A stretch of DNA of 38,124 nt from a virus. A model generated the notes under the pieces. It was not told where the DNA came from, searched no databases, and saw only the letters and a program-made list of their open reading frames with translations. Position 1 is the first letter of the stretch. Each line of letters starts with the position of its first letter. Positions 20,772 to 27,071 of the stretch are shown one piece after another. The stretch lies in IMG/VR virus record IMGVR_UViG_3300033233_000092, positions 1 to 38,124 of that record; one strand, given 5' to 3'. A program made the translations under genes and the position numbers.

Positions 20772-20830
20772 GGACTCAAAATCCAGTCCGGCTTACCCCG
20801 GGTGAGGGTTCAACTCCCTCCTTCAGCACT
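20772..20830 (+). other. attP core: 3' part of tRNA-Leu(CAA)
   Basis: The sequence reproduces a class II tRNA from the anticodon loop to the end: CTCAAAA loop (anticodon CAA), 3' anticodon stem TCCAG, variable arm CCGG-CTTACC-CCGG, T arm GAGGG-TTCAACT-CCCTC (20804-20820), acceptor strand CTTCAGC (20821-20827) and discriminator A. The matching 5' half (GCTGAAG and D arm) is absent, and the 5' anticodon stem (GCGGA) no longer pairs fully. So this is an attachment core that rebuilds a host tRNA-Leu gene on integration, not a functional tRNA. Confidence 0.88.
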
Positions 20831-20850
20831 TTTTGATTGTTATCCTTCTC

Positions 20851-20871
20851 AGAATGCCCACAGAATGCCCA
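20851..20871. promoter_or_regulatory. Putative integrase arm sites, P' arm
   Basis: AGAATGCCCA at 20851-20860 and again at 20862-20871, 11 bp apart (one helical turn), same orientation as 20663-20682. Confidence 0.6.
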
Positions 20872-20942
20872 TCAATTGCGCACGCCATGCCTGCCGCAGG
20901 CAGGTAGTGTCTCAGTTTGAAATTTAATCTTTGTAGGAATGC

Positions 20943-20971
20943 TTGACCGATTAAGGAAGATTCCTTATATT
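20943..20971 (+). promoter_or_regulatory. Promoter of the two-gene cargo unit
   Basis: -35 TTGACC (20943-20948), 17-bp spacer, -10 TATATT (20966-20971). The expected transcript start falls at or next to the ATG at 20978, so the message may be leaderless. It lets the unit be expressed in the prophage independently of the lytic operon. Confidence 0.7.
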
Positions 20972-20977
20972 GGTAGC

Positions 20978-21214
20978 ATGAAAAGACCGAAGCGACCAAG
21001 AGACCCAAATCAGCTTGCAAAGACTGTGCTTGACTTAGCAACAGGCGAAAAGCAAGATGAAATACCTACCGACAACAAAAATCCTCATGCGGTTGCTTTA
21101 GGAAGGATGGGGGGACTGGTAGGGGGCAAGGCACGTGCCAAAGCACTTATATCAAAACGACGCTCAGAGATAGCTAAGAAAGCCGCACAAAAACGTTGGA
21201 GCAAAAAGAAGTGA
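20978..21214 (+). CDS. Small basic KGG-like protein
   Basis: 78 residues. MKRPKRPRDPNQLAKTVLDLATGE, then HAVALGRMGGLVGGKARAKAL and a helical Lys/Arg tail (SEIAKKAAQKRWSKK). Proteins of this kind are widespread in bacteria and often labelled histone H1-like or RNA-binding, without proven function. ATG 20978 is chosen because an ATG at 20939 lies upstream of the promoter -35. It overlaps the next gene as TGATG. Confidence 0.75.
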   Translation: MKRPKRPRDPNQLAKTVLDLATGEKQDEIPTDNKNPHAVALGRMGGLVGGKARAKALISKRRSEIAKKAAQKRWSKKK

Positions 21215-21525
21215 TGAATAAGAGAGCCAAAAAGAAATATAATTTTTCGTCTCCTCTTGATAAGGGAATAGAAAGAGCGGTAATCGCTTTGATGGATGAA
21301 GGAATTGAATGCTTTGAATCCTGTCAAAGTGGGAATGGACATTGTTCAGAAGTTCCATTTATCAAATTTCATGGTGAACAACCAGAAGGATATAAAGCCG
21401 TAGCGATTGCAATGTATGCAGGATTAAAAGTAACATCATTAAGAAGGGTTTGGGGTGTTCAAGATGGCGAATTACATGGTGCTTGGTGGGAGATGACTTT
21501 TTCCCCCATCAAGACACCTTGTTAG
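21214..21525 (+). CDS. Partner of the KGG-like protein, unknown function
   Basis: 103 residues. NFSSPLDKGIERAVIALMDEGIECFESCQSG, then FIKFHGEQPEGYKAVAIAMYAGL and a C-terminal AWWEMTFSP. I recall this type of protein as a frequent partner of the KGG-like gene, giving a conserved but uncharacterised two-gene unit. ATG 21214 overlaps the upstream stop; the TTG at 21196 is inside the previous gene. Phage cargo expressed from the prophage is likely. Confidence 0.7.
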   Translation: MNKRAKKKYNFSSPLDKGIERAVIALMDEGIECFESCQSGNGHCSEVPFIKFHGEQPEGYKAVAIAMYAGLKVTSLRRVWGVQDGELHGAWWEMTFSPIKTPC

Positions 21526-21661
21526 GTTACTTACACCCGATGTAAGGTAATACGATTCAATATGGTTACCAAGTCATTTCTTGTTATGTCTAATATACAA
21601 AAGGAGTTATGGTTTTCAAAATCAATTTGGTTTCCATGTTTTTTGTCTCGGAATTTTTAAT

Positions 21662-21708
21662 AAAAAAACCTTCCTACAACACGCTCGGCAGCGCCATCTC
21701 GGAAGGTT
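21662..21708 (-). terminator. Terminator of the late operon
   Basis: Minus-strand arms AACCTTCC (plus 21701-21708 side) and GGAAGGTT (21667-21674 side) around a 26-base loop, followed by seven T. It lies about 100 bp past the last late gene and faces the plus-strand cargo unit. Confidence 0.75.
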
Positions 21709-21735
21709 CGGTGGGTCGGTTCGGCGGGCTCTTTA

Positions 21736-21803
21736 TTATAAGCCGGCTGCGAGGAGGAAGCGGAACCCCGCACTCTCCCCCTACGGAGAGAACGCCGGCT
21801 CTC
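21736..21803 (-). ncRNA. Structured 3' untranslated region of the late operon
   Basis: Outer stem AGCCGGC (21741-21747)/GCCGGCT (21794-21800) encloses GCGG/CCGC (21760-21771) and CTCTCC/GGAGAG (21773-21790), a three-way-junction-like fold just ahead of the terminator. No known RNA family is recognised. The surrounding gap 21526-21809 has no convincing gene. Confidence 0.45.
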
Positions 21804-21809
21804 TAAAAA

Positions 21810-22091
21810 TTATACTAAAACATTGTATATATTTTCAATTGAAACGGAAACTTGCCTTTGTATTTGTTCACCATTTTGAACGTTCCCATGACCACTGGCA
21901 TTAATTTTCAACATAGGTTCTTTACTTCCATATTTTGCCTCATCGACAAAATTATTCTTAACCAATCCCACAAGATGTGGTAAAGCTGTATCATATTCTA
22001 TTTTTGATTGATCGCTCATTTTTGCAGATTCCGCTTCTAATGCTTCTGCTACTTTTTGAGGTTTACCAATAAAAGCAATTGACCAACTCAT
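21810..22091 (-). CDS. Conserved-looking hypothetical protein, last late gene
   Basis: 93 residues, beginning MSWSIAFIGKPQKVAEALEAES. A helical first half and a beta-like second half (MLKINASGHGNVQNGEQ). Similar short proteins occur in other phages; function unknown. It follows the lysis candidates and precedes the operon terminator. Confidence 0.6.
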   Translation of the reverse strand: MSWSIAFIGKPQKVAEALEAESAKMSDQSKIEYDTALPHLVGLVKNNFVDEAKYGSKEPMLKINASGHGNVQNGEQIQRQVSVSIENIYNVLV

Positions 22092-22128
22092 AATATTACC
22101 TTTCGGATTATGTTTATGAAATAGTTAA

Positions 22129-22776
22129 TTAAAAATTATACGTTACTATCAATTTCAATTGTGAACTCTCTCCAAAATTATAAATCTTCGCAGCGCCAAT
22201 GTCGATGTCGTGATACAGCTTCACCGCAGCGCCCAGTCCTATGCCTTCGAAATCCACAGCAAGCAACGGCGCCTTCAGCCAACCTGACCAGCATACGGGC
22301 GTGAATGTTCCGCATGGCATCGGTCGGAAAAATTCACCGCGCTTGGTCAGCGACAAACCGACTCCGAATGTCAGACTGAATTCCACCAGCGGCGGCTTGA
22401 TTATTATCTCCGTCACCGATTGTATCGACGAATCTTTTCTTACAAAAATCTCCCCGCTTTTCGTTTCGATAATACTTACTTCCTTCGTCTGTCCCGAATC
22501 GCCGTTCGATGTTCGATATTCGATATTCGTGATTTTCTTTACATCCTTTTCTTTCACGCCTTCGGGCAGCTTTACGCCGAGTTTGTTTTTCGCCCACGGC
22601 AACGACGAGGGCTGGGCTTCTTCGTGCTTCACGGGAATGTAATTCGTATCGTTCGGCATTGTTATCGTTCCCGATGTCGACTCCAATGGCTTCGAGCAGC
22701 CACGCCATTTTGCTACAACGACGAGCGCAAGCGCTATGACGAAAATGATGGCGATATTTCTCAGCATTTTATTCAT
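22129..22776 (-). CDS. Inner-membrane-anchored protein with outer-membrane-like C-terminus
   Basis: 215 residues. A transmembrane helix (IAIIFVIALALVVVAKW near 8-24) is followed by a periplasmic stretch with SLPWAKNKLGVKLPEG and repeat-encoded TNIEYRTSNGDSG. The last ~85 residues have alternating beta strands (LVEFSLTFGVGLSL, APLLAVDFEGIGLG, LKLIVTYNF) and end in Phe, as outer-membrane beta proteins do. The place right after holin candidates suggests a lysis role joining the two membranes, but the family is not recognised. Confidence 0.6.
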   Translation of the reverse strand: MNKMLRNIAIIFVIALALVVVAKWRGCSKPLESTSGTITMPNDTNYIPVKHEEAQPSSLPWAKNKLGVKLPEGVKEKDVKKITNIEYRTSNGDSGQTKEVSIIETKSGEIFVRKDSSIQSVTEIIIKPPLVEFSLTFGVGLSLTKRGEFFRPMPCGTFTPVCWSGWLKAPLLAVDFEGIGLGAAVKLYHDIDIGAAKIYNFGESSQLKLIVTYNF

Positions 22777-22921
22777 CTTTTAATCCTTGGTGGAATTGTG
22801 AATAAAAAACAGGCAGTGGAATCTGTCAGCCGCTGCCCCGACTGTATTCTTCCCCGCAGCTTTTCTTTGGAGTAGGTCCCTGCAGGCACCGGATTCCTCA
22901 GCGTATCTATAGACCTACTTT
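22777..22921. other. 145-bp intergenic region with inverted repeats
   Basis: AGTAGGTC (22871-22878) pairs with GACCTACT (22912-22919), directly after the upstream gene stop on the minus strand. GCTGC/GCAGC pair within 22834-22860. On the minus strand a weak stem and TTTTTT near 22806-22811 might form a terminator. No gene is seen. Confidence 0.5.
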
Positions 22922-23173
22922 TCAACTTTCGGGCGGCTTCTCCGACCCGCCATTCTTTGCAAGAAGCGCCGTTTTATCTGCACTTGATTTCGAGCTGCCA
23001 TAGAAATACCCGACGACGATGCCTACAAAGGTCAGCCATTGACCTACCGCTAGCATGATCAGCGAATTATTCTTCTCCGGGACTTCAACGAACATCGGCA
23101 ATATTACCGTGATGAGCGCCGATAATATGACGAATGCTCCGAGCGCGTACATGAATTTTTCTTTTATGTCCAT
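22922..23173 (-). CDS. Holin candidate with two transmembrane segments
   Basis: 83 residues. Two hydrophobic helices (FMYALGAFVILSALITVILPMF near 7-28; SLIMLAVGQWLTFVGIVVGYFYG near 37-59) and a charged tail (SSKSSADKTALLAKNGGSEKPPES), as in two-span (class II) holins. It lies at the end of the tail operon with two other small membrane proteins. Holins time lysis by perforating the inner membrane. Confidence 0.65.
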   Translation of the reverse strand: MDIKEKFMYALGAFVILSALITVILPMFVEVPEKNNSLIMLAVGQWLTFVGIVVGYFYGSSKSSADKTALLAKNGGSEKPPES

Positions 23174-23183
23174 GACTTTACCT

Positions 23184-23402
23184 TTAGTTTGTGAATGTGA
23201 GTAAATGAAATAATTCTTTAAAATCTTTTGCTACCGCTATGGCTTCCCTTAAATGGTGCATCGATAAGCCCAGCATCCATATCTCGAACATAATGCAAAT
23301 GAATGATTTCCACGGGTTCTGAATCATCAGAATAATTAATGCACGCCAGAATGTGAATGCTTCCGATTCAAATATCTCTTTCGGCGTTCTCGGAATTTTC
23401 AT
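23184..23402 (-). CDS. Small membrane protein
   Basis: 72 residues. The hydrophobic middle (FWRALIILMIQNPWKSFICIMFEIWMLGLSM) could give one or two membrane passes. Overlaps the next upstream gene by four bases. An accessory holin or antiholin is possible. Confidence 0.5.
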   Translation of the reverse strand: MKIPRTPKEIFESEAFTFWRALIILMIQNPWKSFICIMFEIWMLGLSMHHLREAIAVAKDFKELFHLLTFTN

Positions 23403-23752
23403 CCCTTTAATCCCTCTATCGTTTTTTGCATCCCTTGCTGTCGCTCCATCGTCGTGTTCAATAATAATGTAATGTCTTGAAGCGTTTTGCCATTTTCTTT
23501 GTTCTGTTCGAGCGCATCTTCTCCGAGCTTTATTTGCAACTTCGAATTCTGCGTCAATAATTGCATCTGCTCGTGCATGGACTTCAATACGCCTAATCCT
23601 TCTTTGAATACTTCAGTCGAAAGTCCATTCGGCGCCTTGCCGTTTGTCGATGCTTTCGGATACCCGAGTATCTTTAAAAATTGGATGAGTAAATACAAAT
23701 CTACTCCCGCTCCTCCAAATGTCACGAGTTGCTTGATTATTTCTGGCTCCAT
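23399..23752 (-). CDS. Small protein with N-terminal hydrophobic segment and coiled coil
   Basis: 117 residues. A hydrophobic stretch (FGGAGVDLYLLIQFLKILGY near 12-31) is followed by a Gln/Asn-rich helix (EQMQLLTQNSKLQIKLGEDALEQNK). Lies between the tail fibre and the holin candidates. A membrane-anchored lysis accessory is possible; not recognised. Confidence 0.5.
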   Translation of the reverse strand: MEPEIIKQLVTFGGAGVDLYLLIQFLKILGYPKASTNGKAPNGLSTEVFKEGLGVLKSMHEQMQLLTQNSKLQIKLGEDALEQNKENGKTLQDITLLLNTTMERQQGMQKTIEGLKG

Positions 23753-23762
23753 TGTGTCTTCC

Positions 23763-24950
23763 CTATTGTATTTTGGTTACTTTAAGATAACTGTTAATAA
23801 ATACCGTGCTCGTGCCGCTCGTTACTTTTAAATGCTGTATCGTGATGTTCCCCGCATTCGCTCCCGTCGTCAGTATTCCCTTGATTAATATCGCGCCGCT
23901 CTGCGCCGAGGTCGTCAGGTACGCATTGCCCGACGCCGTGTTCAGCGCATTGATTCTGTCCGATGCGTCGGTGGTCGTTGTCTTAGAACCTTGTATCGTC
24001 GCTTCGACTGTCGCTCCTGCCGCGCTGTAATTTATGCCGTATTTCGTTCCCGTCGTTACTGCCGACGTGCTGACTGTCAGGTTGGCTTCAATCTCATAGA
24101 CTGTATTCGCCGCCGCTGCAAAACTCAGCCCAGCTATATCCACTAACGTTTGCCCTGTTGTGGTTACGTTCGAGCCGGTCACTCTCGCATATTTTGGGTC
24201 TGCTGCATACGCATACGCAGTCGTCGCTACTTGCGTGGTATTGGTGTTGAATGCCGCCGTCGGCGCAGTGGGCGTGCCTGTGAACGCCGGCGAGGCAAGA
24301 GGTGCTTTTAAATCAATGCGGCTCGAGAGACTTGCAGTATCCGTCGAGGCGAGCTTCGTGTTGATGCGGCTCGAGAGGCTTGCAGTGTCAGCCGAGGCGA
24401 GTTTTGTATTTATTCGGCTCGATAAGCTTGCAGTGTCCGTCGAGGCGAGCTTCGTGTTGATGCGGCTCGAGAGGCTTGCAGTGTCAGCCGAGGCGAGTTT
24501 CGCATTAATGCGGTTCGATAGACTCGCCGTGTCCGATGGACTCATCTTCGCATTAATCCTATTTGAGAGACTTGCTGTATCCGCCGAGGCGAGCTTCGCA
24601 TTAATGCGACTCGATAAGCTTGCGGTGTCTGTTTTGGCAAGCTTCGCATCAATCCGATTCGATAAACTTGTGGTATCGGTCGAGCCACCGCCGCCCGCTG
24701 GCGTTGCCCAATTTCCGCTCCCATTCATAAATTGTGAACTGTTGCCGTTCAGCTTCTTCAGCAAGCCCGGATGGTCGGGAGTTGCAAGCCAATTCGTATC
24801 GAGCCGAAATTTTCCTGTCTTATAATCATACAACAACCCCGGCCCTGAGCTGAATTTCTTCCACATCCGCAGCGTCTCTATGTCCTGCGCTGAACTTATT
24901 GAATAACTGACAATAAATAATGAGCAGATAAATAGTATTCGTTTTTTCAT
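23763..24950 (-). CDS. Fibre protein with Sec signal peptide and 15-residue repeats
   Basis: 395 residues. It begins with a signal peptide (MKKRILFICSLFIVSYSISSAQ). A Gly-rich linker leads to about nine 15-residue units (TDTASLSSRINAKLA and variants, ~91-223), probably a trimeric coiled fibre shaft. Then APLASPAFTGTPTAPT, a motif of phage tail fibres, and a beta-rich C-terminal domain (~250-395). The signal peptide is odd for a virion part; the protein might instead be exported. Confidence 0.75.
   Translation of the reverse strand: MKKRILFICSLFIVSYSISSAQDIETLRMWKKFSSGPGLLYDYKTGKFRLDTNWLATPDHPGLLKKLNGNSSQFMNGSGNWATPAGGGGSTDTTSLSNRIDAKLAKTDTASLSSRINAKLASADTASLSNRINAKMSPSDTASLSNRINAKLASADTASLSSRINTKLASTDTASLSSRINTKLASADTASLSSRINTKLASTDTASLSSRIDLKAPLASPAFTGTPTAPTAAFNTNTTQVATTAYAYAADPKYARVTGSNVTTTGQTLVDIAGLSFAAAANTVYEIEANLTVSTSAVTTGTKYGINYSAAGATVEATIQGSKTTTTDASDRINALNTASGNAYLTTSAQSGAILIKGILTTGANAGNITIQHLKVTSGTSTVFINSYLKVTKIQ
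24316..24690. repeat. 45-bp tandem repeats in the fibre gene
   Basis: About eight to nine units of 45 bp encoding a 15-residue shaft repeat. Several adjacent units are nearly identical at the DNA level, so copy number may vary. Confidence 0.85.
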
Positions 24951-25258
24951 TTTAAGTTCCCATCCACGTCAAATTCCTCTATCGTGCTGTGCCACTTGAC
25001 AGTGCTTCCTTCTATGTACCCTTGCAGTTTCCACGTTCCTGCAATTTCCACGTCACCCTCGATGGTGATATATTTCAATTTGCCGTCTGTGCCGTCCGTG
25101 TCGAAGCTTGCCGTCTTCGTTATTACTTCTCCGTTCGGCTTCCGCAGCCAGATTTCTTTTGTCGTGACCGTGCTGATGTCCACCGCCGCATTGTTCTCGT
25201 CGAGAATTGTTACGGTCATTTTTGTCCCGACGTCTTTTACGCGCATGTTTACTGTCAT
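24947..25258 (-). CDS. Putative tail or baseplate beta-domain protein
   Basis: 103 residues. Beta-rich (MTVTILDENNAAVDIST, EIWLRKPNGEVITKTASF, AGTWKLQGYIEG), like the N-terminal domain of BppU-type upper baseplate proteins, which dock receptor-binding parts. Overlaps the fibre gene by four bases (ATGA), so the two are coupled. Assignment by fold impression only. Confidence 0.5.
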   Translation of the reverse strand: MTVNMRVKDVGTKMTVTILDENNAAVDISTVTTKEIWLRKPNGEVITKTASFDTDGTDGKLKYITIEGDVEIAGTWKLQGYIEGSTVKWHSTIEEFDVDGNLK

Positions 25259-25273
25259 TCTTGTGTTCCTTTG

Positions 25274-25372
25274 TTATTCGATGTTCGAGGTTCGATGTTT
25301 GATGTTTGATGTTCGATGTTCGATATTTGATGTTCGATGTTTGATGTTCGATGTTTGATGTTCGATATTGAA
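25274..25372. repeat. 7-bp tandem repeat, long tract
   Basis: About 14 units of GATGTTC/GATGTTT/GATATTT filling the gap between two tail genes. Largest tract of the family in the window. Confidence 0.92.
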
Positions 25373-25374
25373 GG

Positions 25375-26253
25375 TTATTTTAATTCGCGCACTATGAATA
25401 CTGTCGCATTTTCTTCGCGCTTGATTTGGATATTCACTTTTTTTTCTTTCTGTATCTTGACTAAAAATTCCATCACATTCACAGGGTCGAATTTACCTTT
25501 AATGATGTACACGCCCGGCTCGGCGTTCATTAACCTCTGCGCCAGCAAGGACGCCGCAGCGCCGCTTTGCGTGTATGCCCCGCCTGTCGCCTTCATCAGC
25601 CGCTGAGCCAGCAGTTTTGCCGCCGCGCCCGTTTGCGTGTAACTCCCTGCGCTTGCGTTGAGCTTTCTTCCAGCTAACAATGCCGCCGCCTGTCCTATCA
25701 CCATGTACGTGCCAACATTCGCTTTCATTAACCGCTGAGCTAATAACGATGCCGCTTGCCCCGTTAATGTATAGCTTCCTGACTCTGCATTCATTGTGTA
25801 GGCGGTCCCGCCGCTTGCATTTGGCACGTCCACTTTAATCCACGAAACATCGACTCTGGCATCAACAACAACGCTTAGTGAATATCTTACCGAGAGATTA
25901 TTGAAATTCGAGATTCCCGATGCAACCACAAGCGTATAATTTTTAAATGTCGTTGAATCGAATGCCTGTGTGCTCGTTCCGCGAAGCGTTGCTCCTTCAT
26001 ACAAGTCAAGAGTAAATTCATATCCGCTGCCGATATCACTACACTGTGTTCTTACCGTTACCGTGGTATCTCCGCTTCCCGGCGCACTTGAAGGATTGGT
26101 TAATCCGACTTCAAACTGTGTCGGATTTGGGTCACTATTTGAGATATAATCGTTATCATTCGGCGTTGCGCCATCGTCAATATTTTCCCACAATGGAGTC
26201 GGAAAGAAATTACCAATGTCTATATCGCTATCTGGGTCAAGTCTCTGTGCCAT
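25375..26253 (-). CDS. Tail appendage protein with 24-residue repeats
   Basis: 292 residues. The N-terminal ~145 residues are beta-rich. Residues ~150-255 hold four to five imperfect repeats with Y-T-x-T-G-x-AA-x-LLA-x-R and L-M-x-A (for example GSYTQTGAAAKLLAQRLMKA). The C-terminus is Lys-rich (KIQKEKKVNIQIKREENATV). Likely a fibre or spike component; no enzyme motif is visible. Confidence 0.65.
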   Translation of the reverse strand: MAQRLDPDSDIDIGNFFPTPLWENIDDGATPNDNDYISNSDPNPTQFEVGLTNPSSAPGSGDTTVTVRTQCSDIGSGYEFTLDLYEGATLRGTSTQAFDSTTFKNYTLVVASGISNFNNLSVRYSLSVVVDARVDVSWIKVDVPNASGGTAYTMNAESGSYTLTGQAASLLAQRLMKANVGTYMVIGQAAALLAGRKLNASAGSYTQTGAAAKLLAQRLMKATGGAYTQSGAAASLLAQRLMNAEPGVYIIKGKFDPVNVMEFLVKIQKEKKVNIQIKREENATVFIVRELK

Positions 26254-26254
26254 C

Positions 26255-27022
26255 TTATCCCGCCGCCTGTTCTTTCATTACAAATTTTTTGATATTATTA
26301 ATATTAATTCTATCGTACTCTACGGGCAAATAATCCGCATCGAGATGAACGTAGAAAATAGCCGCGCTGTAATCGATGTAATAAAACGGACGGAACTTTC
26401 CTCTCGCCGTTCCGAGCCACGTCAGGAAGTTCGCCTTCGTCGCATCGGGCAAGTTCATGAAATCGAGCTCCCACGTCTTTCTTCCGCCGTACATTTGCGC
26501 CGTCCGTATGATGCCGGAGAGCGAGGTCTTCTCCGTCGTCTCGAATTTCGGGTTCTTCTCCCGTATCGGAAACTCCGCAGGGTAATCCATCACGAACCTG
26601 CTCGCTAAAAAAATGTTCCCCAATTGCGGCGCCCAGTTCAGCGCGCCGTTAAAATACAACCTTCGGTATCGGCGCGAAACGGGACTCGGTTCTAATTCCC
26701 ACGGGTCGGTCGTCGGGTCGATATTGAACGTTCCCAGCGCGCTCGTAAATCCGCTGTCGCTCGCGTGCTGGTATTGTAAGTTTCCGCTCGCCATGATGCC
26801 GTTGAAATTGTGATTTCCTAAAATCAGCGTGTCAATCGTCGTTGCCGCTCCCATATCGATTGCCAGCGTCTGCCCCGTCGTTGCCGCTGCCGCTTTCCAT
26901 TGATGCTTTTCTACATAATCATATAAATTATCGGTCGGATATCCAGCCGCCGAGCCAGCGCTCGCTGTGATGCTCGCATATGCTGCATTCAGGTCTATTG
27001 CAAGGAATTTAGGGTTTGCCAT
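26255..27022 (-). CDS. Tail-tip protein with galactose-binding-like domain
   Basis: 255 residues. LAIDMGAATTIDTLILGNHNF near 53-73 and later RYRRLYFNGALN are the pattern of F5/8-type C (discoidin-like) beta sandwiches that bind sugars. The C-terminal half (KTWELDFMNLPDATKANFLTWL) resembles other phage tail-tip proteins. A host-surface binding role fits. A 7-bp repeat tract lies across its start (27020-27066). Confidence 0.65.
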   Translation of the reverse strand: MANPKFLAIDLNAAYASITASAGSAAGYPTDNLYDYVEKHQWKAAAATTGQTLAIDMGAATTIDTLILGNHNFNGIMASGNLQYQHASDSGFTSALGTFNIDPTTDPWELEPSPVSRRYRRLYFNGALNWAPQLGNIFLASRFVMDYPAEFPIREKNPKFETTEKTSLSGIIRTAQMYGGRKTWELDFMNLPDATKANFLTWLGTARGKFRPFYYIDYSAAIFYVHLDADYLPVEYDRININNIKKFVMKEQAAG

Positions 27023-27066
27023 GTTCGATGTTCGTTATTCGATGTTCGATGTTCGATGTTCGTTAT
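27020..27066. repeat. 7-bp tandem repeat across the tail-tip gene start
   Basis: ATGTTCG, ATGTTCG, TTATTCG, ATGTTCG x3, TTATTCG. The first unit includes the start codon of 26255-27022. Confidence 0.9.
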
Positions 27067-27071
27067 TCGGT

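Noticed and set aside
20760-20830. A complete tRNA-Leu gene
   Set aside because: No 5' acceptor strand (GCTGAAG) or D arm upstream; only the 3' part is present, as in an attP core.
21581-21904. Plus-strand ORFs after the cargo unit
   Set aside because: They overlap the terminator, a structured region and the last late gene; GGAG is too close to the ATG at 21609 and the composition is not protein-like.
24316-24690. CRISPR-like array
   Set aside because: The 45-bp units are coding repeats of a fibre shaft without unique spacers; the 7-bp tracts likewise have no spacers. No CRISPR array is present.
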